NCBI GenBank assembly: GCA_002421865.1
Contig: DISE01000124.1
Span: forward strand, 196-6,178
Direction of reading: 5' to 3'
DNA length: 5,983 nt
DNA from: Castellaniella sp. UBA6218
Lineage (GTDB): Bacteria; Pseudomonadota; Gammaproteobacteria; Burkholderiales; Burkholderiaceae_B
The position numbers were made by a program, and so were the translations under genes. This document shows positions 1 through 4,285 of this stretch, piece after piece. The first letter of the stretch is position 1. Every line of letters begins with the position of its first letter. The notes under the pieces are model-generated. The model had not been told where the DNA came from. It made no database searches and worked only from the letters and a program-made list of their open reading frames with translations.

Positions 1-898
1 AGATGGGCACGGTGCCGATGGGCACCGGCGAGTTGCGGATGATCCATTCCCGCGTCTCGTGGATGTGCTTGCCGGTGGACAGGTCCATGACTGTGTCGCC
101 GCCCCAGCGGATCGCCCAGGTCATCTTCTCGACTTCTTCGCTGATGTCGGAGCGGATGGCCGAATTGCCGATGTTGGCGTTGACCTTGACCAGGAAATTG
201 CGCCCGATGGCCATGGGCTCGACTTCGGGGTGATTGATGTTGGCCGGGATGATGGCGCGGCCCCGGGCGACCTCGTCGCGCACGAATTCGGGCGTGATCT
301 GTTCGGGGATGGACGCGCCGAAGGACTGGCCGGGATGCTGGCGCGTCAGACGTTCGGCCAGGCGGGCGCCGTCCGGTCCGGCGCGGCGCAAGGATTCGAT
401 GTACTGCTCTCGGCGCAGGTTCTCGCGGATCGCGACGAATTCCATCTCGGGCGTCACGATGCCCCGGCGGGCATAGTGCATCTGGGACACGTTCGCGCCG
501 GCGCGGGCGCGGCGCGGCGCGCGCTTCAGGTCGAAGCGCAGCGGATCCAGTTCCGTGTCCGTCAGCCGGGCGCGGCCATATTGGCTGCTCAGACCCGGCA
601 GTTCCTCGGTGTCGCCGCGTTCCAGGATCCAGGGCAGGCGCGGGGTGGTGAGGCCTTTGCGGATGTCGATGGTGGCGTCGGGGTCGGTGTACGGGCCGCT
701 GGTGTCGTAGACCGTCAGGGGCGGGTTGGGTTCGCCGCCGAACAGGGTGGGCGTGTCGTCCTGGCTGATTTCGCGGAAAGGCACGCGGATGTCGGGCCGG
801 GATCCGGTCTCGTAGATCTTGCGGGATTGCGGCAGCGGTTCGATCGCGGCCAGGTCGACGGTGGCGCGGGCGGCCAGGAATTGCGGATTGGCGTTCAA
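1..898 (-). CDS. thiC: ThiC, phosphomethylpyrimidine synthase (N-terminal part, runs off left edge)
   Basis: ThiC is the radical-SAM enzyme that rearranges aminoimidazole ribotide into hydroxymethylpyrimidine phosphate, the pyrimidine half of thiamin, in the cytoplasm. The 299 residues visible match the family without a break: the ThiC-associated N-terminal region with ETGSRPDIRVP (30-40) and SGPYTDP (67-73), then ANVSQMHYARRG (135-146), PANINHPEVEPMAIGRNF (218-235), VNANIGNSAI (239-248) and GGDTVMDLSTG (266-276). The C-terminal CxxCxxxxC cluster motif lies outside the window, so catalytic completeness cannot be judged. I chose the TTG at 896-898 because no in-frame ATG precedes it before the recognisable start, translation from it gives the typical MNANPQF-like N-terminus, and a GGAG (906-909) sits 7 nt upstream. 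A TPP riboswitch lies in the leader. Identification is secure; the exact start is likely. Confidence 0.97.
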   Translation of the reverse strand, partial: MNANPQFLAARATVDLAAIEPLPQSRKIYETGSRPDIRVPFREISQDDTPTLFGGEPNPPLTVYDTSGPYTDPDATIDIRKGLTTPRLPWILERGDTEELPGLSSQYGRARLTDTELDPLRFDLKRAPRRARAGANVSQMHYARRGIVTPEMEFVAIRENLRREQYIESLRRAGPDGARLAERLTRQHPGQSFGASIPEQITPEFVRDEVARGRAIIPANINHPEVEPMAIGRNFLVKVNANIGNSAIRSDISEEVEKMTWAIRWGGDTVMDLSTGKHIHETREWIIRNSPVPIGTVPI

Positions 899-903
899 GG
901 TGT

Positions 904-938
904 AGCTCCAGGTTCGAAAAAATTTCGGAAGTGGAGCC
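904..938 (-). promoter_or_regulatory. Shine-Dalgarno-sequestering hairpin of the thiC leader (probable expression platform)
   Basis: Minus-strand bases 938-932 (GGCTCCA) pair with 910-904 (TGGAGCT), with one G-U pair, enclosing a 21-nt loop. Inside it a smaller stem, TTC/GAA plus GAA/TTC with one bulged C, can extend the helix. The 3' arm contains the GGAG ribosome binding site. No intrinsic terminator is evident between aptamer and start: the only T run (T6 at about 917-922) does not follow a GC-rich stem. Control at translation initiation is therefore the simpler reading. The pairing is seen; its role is inferred from TPP riboswitches of other proteobacteria. Confidence 0.6.
906..909 (-). 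promoter_or_regulatory. thiC ribosome binding site GGAG, inside a hairpin
   Basis: On the minus strand GGAG lies 7 nt before the TTG start, which supports that start. The same bases form the 3' arm of a 7-bp stem with 932-938 (GGCTCCA pairing with TGGAGCT, outermost pair G-U), so the site can be hidden by its own leader. Confidence 0.7.
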
Positions 939-1013
939 GAGTCGGGGAGGGGGGAAGCGCGTTCCGGGGAAGAGGGTACCGGAAAAGGCCGGGGAACCCG
1001 GGAGGAAACCGCG

Positions 1014-1097
1014 CACGCTCCCAGCATCGGCATTATCCGTACTGGTACGAAGGGTTTCTCTCAACACGCCGGACAAGCCGGCGAGTACCCCTGCGTG
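1014..1097 (-). promoter_or_regulatory. TPP riboswitch (THI element) upstream of thiC
   Basis: All five helices of the TPP aptamer can be drawn on the minus strand: P1 CACGC (1097-1093) with GCGTG (1018-1014); P2 GGGT (1090-1087) with ACCC (1055-1052); P3 CGCCGG (1083-1078) with CCGGCG (1072-1067), loop CTTGT; P4 CCAG (1045-1042) with CTGG (1024-1021); P5 CGG (1039-1037) with CCG (1030-1028) closed by ATAATG. The conserved pyrimidine-sensing TGAGA lies at 1063-1059 and the pyrophosphate-arm GGATAATGCC at about 1038-1029. One small variation is TTGAGA where CTGAGA is usual. TPP binding normally lowers expression of the gene downstream, here thiC, whose start is about 115 nt away. High confidence from motif and structure; no covariance-model score was computed. 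Confidence 0.95.
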
Positions 1098-1103
1098 GGA
1101 TGC

Positions 1104-1109
1104 AGTATA
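1104..1109 (-). promoter_or_regulatory. possible -10 element (TATACT) of the thiC transcript
   Basis: TATACT on the minus strand lies 6 nt upstream of the first base of riboswitch helix P1, where a transcription start would be expected. No good TTGACA-like -35 is seen at 16-18 bp spacing (about 1126-1133 reads CGCTGC-like). The call therefore depends on position and the -10 alone. The XRE gene upstream on the same strand ends only 28 bp away with no clear terminator, so some readthrough into thiC is possible. Confidence 0.4.
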
Positions 1110-1136
1110 CCGCCAGGGCAGCCTGCGCAGCGGGGG

Positions 1137-1505
1137 CTAGCCTTCTTTTCCTGAAATCAGCAGGCTGTCGATCAGGGCGCCGACGGCGCTTTCCACGACC
1201 AGACGGTCTTTGCGGGTCAAGGTCCAGAATTGCCGGGGGTCGATCGAGGGGAAGGGCCAGGCGCTTTCCCCCAGGGAGCCCGTCGCGCGGGGGGACGGCG
1301 TCATGTCACCCAGGCCCCGGCTCAGCCAATAGATGTCCACTTCCAGCACCTGGGCCAGGTTCAGCAGTTTCTTCGGCGATTGGCGGGTGCCGTTTTCGTA
1401 GCTGGAGATGGCGCTTTGCGACAGCCCGCAGGCGCGTGCCAAAGTCTCCTGCGACATGCCGCGCAAGAGCCGGGCATGCCGGAGCCGTTCTGCAAAGGTT
1501 TCCAC
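1137..1505 (-). CDS. XRE (Cro/CI) family helix-turn-helix regulator, 122 aa
   Basis: A small DNA-binding protein. Residues 3-60 form a complete Cro/CI helix-turn-helix domain: RLRHARLLRGMSQETLA (7-23), turn ACGLSQ (25-30), recognition helix SQSAISSYENG (29-39), then PKKLLNLAQVLEVDIYWL (44-61). The C-terminus (about 86-122, FPSIDPRQFWTLTRKDRLVVESAVGALID and on) is a short segment of the kind seen in compact repressor-like proteins. There is no peptidase or other enzymatic domain and no membrane segment. The start is GTG at 1505: an in-frame stop lies a few codons upstream and the nearby ATG at about 1511 is out of frame. The next ATG (residue 17) would remove helix 1. The ribosome binding site is weak (GGGCGG directly before the start). 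It is divergent from the winged-helix gene at 1593, with a dyad between them, which suggests autoregulation and control of that neighbour. Target and inducer are unknown. Confidence 0.85.
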   Translation of the reverse strand: METFAERLRHARLLRGMSQETLARACGLSQSAISSYENGTRQSPKKLLNLAQVLEVDIYWLSRGLGDMTPSPRATGSLGESAWPFPSIDPRQFWTLTRKDRLVVESAVGALIDSLLISGKEG

Positions 1506-1548
1506 CCGCCCATTGGACTAAAAAGGGCGATCACATTGGTGTTTATGA

Positions 1549-1568
1549 AATAATACATTTGTAATATT
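1549..1568. promoter_or_regulatory. 20-bp AT-rich dyad, probable operator between the divergent regulators
   Basis: The left arm AATAATACAT and right arm TTGTAATATT are inverted copies with 8 of 10 positions paired (mismatches at the central T/T and at 1553/1564). The inner core is TACA-TT-TGTA. It sits in the only AT-rich patch of the 87-bp gap, where the promoters of both genes must lie, 25 bp from the ATG at 1593 and 44 bp from the GTG at 1505. TATTAT/TAATAT sequences overlapping the dyad could serve as -10 elements on either strand, but no convincing -35 could be assigned. Size and symmetry fit a dimeric Cro/CI-type repressor; the binding protein is inferred. Confidence 0.55.
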
Positions 1569-1580
1569 GAGCGGGTAGAC

Positions 1581-1586
1581 AGGGGG
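1581..1586 (+). promoter_or_regulatory. ribosome binding site of the winged-helix gene
   Basis: AGGGGG lies 6 nt before the ATG at 1593, which supports that start and indicates efficient initiation, in contrast to the weak site of the divergent XRE gene. Confidence 0.7.
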
Positions 1587-1592
1587 AAAAGT

Positions 1593-2294
1593 ATGCAGGG
1601 CCGCCTGGTTTGGGCATTGGCGCCCGAGGACAATGCCGATTTGCAGTATCTGCGGGCCGAAGGCTGTCAGGTGCGGCGATGTGATTCCCTCGAGGGCTTC
1701 GACCGGCAAACGATCGGGGACGCCATGCGGGGCTGCGATGCCGCGCTGCTGATGTCGGACGCGGCGTCGAACTGCCGCGCGGCGAGGCTGGCGCGCGACA
1801 TGGAATTGCCGCTGGATCTGGTGGCCTTCATGGGCCCTGCGCGCCGGGGCGAACTGACCGCCTTGCTGGGGGTCGGAGTGGACTGGGTGATGCGGCAGGA
1901 CGATACGCCGGCCATGCTGGCGGCCATCCTGCGTGCCCTGAACCTGCGGCGGTCCGACCGCGCCGAGGACGCGGCGGACCCGCGTCACGCCATTGGGCCG
2001 TGGACCCTGGAGGATCAGGGCTGGCTTCTGCGGCATCGCGACGGAACTTCACTGCGCCTGACGGTCTCGGAGCGCGCGATCCTGATCTGCCTGTTCGAGG
2101 CGCCCGGCCATCTCGCCAGTCATGCGATGCTGAACCAGGCGCTGCTCCAGGGGTGGCGGCATGCACGCGGACGCCAGCCGCACGACCCCAAGCCGCGCGG
2201 CATCGTCAGCCGCCTGCGCTGGCGGGGACGGCAGGCCGGCATGGAGCCTCCGGTGGAATCCCTGCGCGGCTATGGCTACGTCTGGGAAGTCTGA
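1593..2294 (+). CDS. OmpR/PhoB-type winged-helix regulator with a degenerate receiver-like domain, 233 aa
   Basis: Probable transcription factor. The C-terminal domain (about 134-233) has the OmpR/PhoB winged-helix pattern: a short beta-sheet entry (GPWTLEDQGWLLRHRDGTSLRLT, 135-157), SERAILICLFEAPGHLASHAML (159-180), a recognition-helix region around KPRGIVSRLRWRGRQAG (200-216) and the wing ending SLRGYGYVWEV (223-233). The first 120 or so residues have the size and alternating strand/helix pattern of a response-regulator receiver. When aligned on CDAALLM (48-54) to the usual DxxLLD, Met54 stands in place of the phospho-acceptor Asp, and the conserved Lys region reads GVDWVMRQ (95-102) rather than a K-P turn. 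It would then act without phosphorylation, or respond to something else. No histidine kinase is nearby. It ends 12 bp before the convergent dadA stop. Specific function is not recognised. Confidence 0.85.
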   Translation: MQGRLVWALAPEDNADLQYLRAEGCQVRRCDSLEGFDRQTIGDAMRGCDAALLMSDAASNCRAARLARDMELPLDLVAFMGPARRGELTALLGVGVDWVMRQDDTPAMLAAILRALNLRRSDRAEDAADPRHAIGPWTLEDQGWLLRHRDGTSLRLTVSERAILICLFEAPGHLASHAMLNQALLQGWRHARGRQPHDPKPRGIVSRLRWRGRQAGMEPPVESLRGYGYVWEV

Positions 2295-2306
2295 GTCCGC
2301 AATCCT

Positions 2307-3557
2307 TCAGCGGTAGCGCTGGACGCCCAGGTCGTCATGGCGGATGTCGGTCGGCTTGCCCGACACGATGTCCGCGATCAGCCGGCCGCTGCCGCAGGAC
2401 ATGGTCCAGCCCAGCGTGCCATGGCCGGTGTTCAGGAACAGGTTGCCGAGGCGGGTGGGGCCCACAATGGGCGTGCTGTCAGGGGTCTTGGGGCGCAGTC
2501 CGGTCCAGAAATGAACGTCGCCCGGGACGTGGCTGCCCGGAAACAGGTCGTTGAGCACCATTTCCAGGGTCCGCTGGCGGCGCGGGTCCAGGGCCGTGTC
2601 ATAGCCCACGACCTCGGCCATGCCGCCGACACGGATGCGCTGGTCGAAGCGCGTCAGGGCGATCTTGTATGTCTCGTCCAGCAGCGTGGATACCGGAGCC
2701 CGTTCCGGGTCGGCGATGTCCACAGTGATGGAATATCCTTTCATGGGATAGACCGGGATGTCGACCAGGCCGCGCAGCAGCAGGGGCGAATAAGATCCCA
2801 GCGCGACCACGTAGGCGTCGGCCCGTTCCAGGCCGGAGGCGCATTGCACGGCCGTGACGCGATCGCCCGCCGTCTGCAGGGACTGGATGGTTTCACCATA
2901 GCGGAAACGAACGCCTTCGGCCTCGGCCAGCCGAGTCAGCGCCTGGGTGAACAGGCGGCAGTCGCCGGTTTCGTCGTCCGGCGTGCGCAGGCCGCCCACC
3001 AGCTTGTGGCGGACCTGGGCCAGCGCGGGTTCGTACTGGGCCAGCCGGTCGCCCTCGACCAGTTCGTGGGCGACGCCGGCCTCGCTCAGGGCCTGGACGT
3101 CGCGCTGGGCGTCGTCCATCTGCTTCTGGGTGCGGAAGACCTGCAGCGTGCCTTGGCGACGGCCTTCGAACTGGATGCCGGTGTCGGCCTGCAGCGCGTG
3201 CAGGCACTGGCGGCTGTAGGCCGACAGGCGCAGCATGCGGTCTTTGTTTGCGGCGTAGCGGGCCGGTGTGCAATTGCGCCACATGTCCAGCATCCAACGC
3301 AACTGGAACAGGCTGCCGTCGGGCCGGATGGTCAGCGGCGCATGTGGCGTGAACAGCCATTTGAGGGCCTTCAGCGGGATGCCGGGCGCGGCCCAGGGCG
3401 AGGAATAGCCGAAGGACAGCTGGCCGGCGTTGCCGAAGCTGGTTTCCTCCGCCGTGCCGTTCTCGCGGTCGATCACGGTGACTTCGTGCCCTTGCCGGGC
3501 CAGGTAATAGGCGCTCGTGACGCCCACGACGCCCGCTCCCAGAACCAGAACCTTCAT
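2307..3557 (-). CDS. dadA: D-amino acid dehydrogenase DadA (small subunit type), 416 aa
   Basis: FAD-dependent enzyme that oxidatively deaminates D-amino acids (D-alanine above all) to 2-oxo acids and ammonia, passing electrons to the respiratory chain at the inner membrane. The N-terminus carries the dinucleotide-binding motif GAGVVG (7-12), followed by VTVIDRENG (26-34) with the acidic end of the second strand. Family landmarks follow closely: GNAGQLSFGYSSPWAAPG, PDDETGDCRLFTQAL, VYPMKGYSITVDI, LDETYKIALTRFDQRIRVGG, and HGTLGWTMSCGSGRL (379-393) near the end. Length matches the E. coli enzyme (about 432). The ATG at 3557 has GAGGG (3564-3568) 6 nt upstream. No dadX alanine racemase follows: the next gene downstream is convergent. 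It is divergent from an Lrp-type regulator, an arrangement known for dad genes, so control by that protein is likely. Related paralogues (proline or glycine oxidases) are less likely given the motif match. Confidence 0.95.
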   Translation of the reverse strand: MKVLVLGAGVVGVTSAYYLARQGHEVTVIDRENGTAEETSFGNAGQLSFGYSSPWAAPGIPLKALKWLFTPHAPLTIRPDGSLFQLRWMLDMWRNCTPARYAANKDRMLRLSAYSRQCLHALQADTGIQFEGRRQGTLQVFRTQKQMDDAQRDVQALSEAGVAHELVEGDRLAQYEPALAQVRHKLVGGLRTPDDETGDCRLFTQALTRLAEAEGVRFRYGETIQSLQTAGDRVTAVQCASGLERADAYVVALGSYSPLLLRGLVDIPVYPMKGYSITVDIADPERAPVSTLLDETYKIALTRFDQRIRVGGMAEVVGYDTALDPRRQRTLEMVLNDLFPGSHVPGDVHFWTGLRPKTPDSTPIVGPTRLGNLFLNTGHGTLGWTMSCGSGRLIADIVSGKPTDIRHDDLGVQRYR

Positions 3558-3643
3558 GATGCACCCTCAGTGGATTAATTTTTCATGATGATAGGCAATA
3601 TACCCAGACATATTTTCATGAAAAAATGAGTTTTTCATGAAAA
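3553..3643. promoter_or_regulatory. cluster of TTTTCATGA palindromes/half-sites between dadA and lrp (probable Lrp-type operators)
   Basis: Two perfect 12-bp palindromes TTTTCATGAAAA lie at 3613-3624 and 3632-3643, with centres 19 bp apart. A half-related copy TTTTTCATGATG occurs at 3579-3590 and a shorter TTCATGAT at 3553-3560 overlaps the dadA start codon. The centres are about 29, 33 and 19 bp apart. Multiple AT-rich dyads spaced over one side of the helix are typical of Lrp/AsnC octamers wrapping DNA. They cover the likely dadA promoter region and lie upstream of lrp, fitting both dadA control and autoregulation. The sequences are seen; the binding protein is inferred from the adjacent gene. 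Confidence 0.6.
3597..3602 (-). promoter_or_regulatory. possible dadA -10 element (TATATT)
   Basis: TATATT on the minus strand lies about 40 nt upstream of the dadA ATG. The hexamer 17 bp upstream is a poor -35 (TTTTTC) that falls within the 3613-3624 palindrome. This would suit a promoter dependent on, or blocked by, a protein bound there. Confidence 0.35.
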
Positions 3644-3677
3644 TACAGTGATACTGGTGGAAAGCGGCGCGGGCGCG

Positions 3678-3692
3678 CAGGACAAAATCCTG
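3678..3692 (+). other. small hairpin CAGGA-loop-TCCTG in the dadA-lrp gap
   Basis: A perfect 5-bp stem CAGGA (3678-3682) / TCCTG (3688-3692) closes a loop CAAAA. It lies between the palindrome cluster and the larger stem-loop, probably within the lrp leader. No function is assigned and it could be chance. Confidence 0.3.
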
Positions 3693-3726
3693 GGATCGCG
3701 GCGCCGGTTCCGTTTCCCGGGGTTTT

Positions 3727-3761
3727 CCGGACGCTTTCCCGCGAAAAAAACGCGGGTCCGG
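3727..3761 (+). other. strong bipartite stem-loop in the lrp leader
   Basis: The inner stem is CCCGCG (3738-3743) with CGCGGG (3751-3756) around a loop of seven A. The outer stem is CCGGA (3727-3731) with TCCGG (3757-3761), with a 6-nt one-sided bulge CGCTTT. No T tract follows on the plus strand, so it is not an intrinsic terminator of the usual kind in that direction. It ends 23 nt before the lrp ribosome binding site. Its role is unknown: leader stability, translational control and chance in GC-rich DNA are all open. Confidence 0.5.
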
Positions 3762-3784
3762 GGAGCCGCCGGTTGCCCCGTTCC

Positions 3785-3788
3785 GGAG
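3785..3788 (+). promoter_or_regulatory. lrp ribosome binding site (decides start)
   Basis: GGAG lies 8 nt before the ATG at 3797. An upstream in-frame TTG at 3773 would place this site inside the coding region and has no comparable site of its own, so the ATG is preferred. Confidence 0.7.
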
Positions 3789-3796
3789 AATTGATC

Positions 3797-4285
3797 ATGC
3801 GCGTGCAAAAGGAATCCGTCCATGCCCTGGACAAGATCGACCGCCATATCCTGGATCTGCTGCAGCAGAACGGCCGGCTGTCGATGACCGAACTGGCCGA
3901 CGCGGTGGGACTGACGGTGACGCCCTGCATCGAGCGCGTGCGCCGCCTTGAACGAGACGGCGTGATCACCGGCTATCACGCCCGGGTGTCGCCGGCCGCT
4001 CTGGACGCGGGTCTGCTGGTTTTCGTGGAAATCAGCATGTCCAGCAAGTCCGGGCGCACCTTCGAGGAGTTCCGCCGTGAAGTGCTGTGCGTGCCCCAGG
4101 TGCTGGAATGTCACCTGGTGTCCGGGGATTTCGATTACATGGTCAAGGCGCGGATCAAGGAAATCGGCCAGTACCGCAGCTTGCTGGGCGAGATCCTGTT
4201 GCGCCTGCCGGGCGTGACGCAAACCAAGAGCTGTGTGGTGATGGAGGAGGTCAAGGAGACCCAGTTCATTCCGGCGCAGCGCTAG
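3797..4285 (+). CDS. lrp: Lrp/AsnC family transcriptional regulator (Lrp- or DadR-like), 162 aa
   Basis: Amino-acid-responsive DNA-binding protein of the feast/famine family, acting as dimers that assemble into larger oligomers. The N-terminal winged helix-turn-helix is plain: LDKIDRHILDLLQQNGRLS (11-29), TELADAVGLT (31-40), recognition helix TPCIERVRRLERDGVI (42-57). The C-terminal RAM ligand-binding domain has LLVFVEI (73-79), ECHLVSGDFDYMVKAR (104-119), and LLGEILLRLPGV leading to VVMEEVKET near the end. The match to E. coli Lrp is close at each of these points (TPCxERVRRLER, ECHLVSGDFDY, VVMEEVK). It is divergent from dadA across a gap with repeated palindromes, so it probably controls dadA and itself. 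By neighbourhood it may serve as the local DadR rather than a global Lrp; sequence alone does not decide. Its last 20 bp overlap the end of proB on the other strand. Confidence 0.93.
   Translation: MRVQKESVHALDKIDRHILDLLQQNGRLSMTELADAVGLTVTPCIERVRRLERDGVITGYHARVSPAALDAGLLVFVEISMSSKSGRTFEEFRREVLCVPQVLECHLVSGDFDYMVKARIKEIGQYRSLLGEILLRLPGVTQTKSCVVMEEVKETQFIPAQR

Noticed and set aside
911..928. T run (T6 on the minus strand) in the thiC leader as an intrinsic terminator
   Set aside because: No GC-rich stem directly precedes the T run; the run lies in the loop of the SD hairpin, and the start codon follows about 20 nt later.
59..1564. A 501-codon open frame on the plus strand
   Set aside because: It runs antisense through thiC, then through the riboswitch and the XRE gene without respecting any boundary. 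Its composition (Gly/Ala/Arg/Asp-rich, no domain) is typical of a shadow frame in GC-rich DNA.
1518..2036. A 172-codon frame on the minus strand opposite the winged-helix gene
   Set aside because: It spans the intergenic operator region and lacks any motif; the plus-strand gene has a clear OmpR-type domain and a good ribosome binding site.
2337..3578. A 413-codon open frame on the plus strand opposite dadA
   Set aside because: dadA on the minus strand has full-length family motifs, while this frame has low-complexity Gly/Ala/Gln/Val composition and no ribosome binding site.
3619..3653. Tiny frames such as ATG-AAA-AAA-TGA within the palindromes as leader peptides
   Set aside because: Only three or four codons, no ribosome binding site, and fully explained by the TTTTCATGAAAA palindromes.
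3738..3756. The CCCGCG-A7-CGCGGG hairpin as a terminator for dadA or lrp
   Set aside because: The homopolymer is in the loop, not after the stem, on both strands, and the position lies upstream of both genes.
3773..3796. Upstream TTG start for the Lrp-type protein
   Set aside because: The ATG at 3797 has GGAG at 8 nt spacing and gives the normal family length; the TTG would swallow that site.
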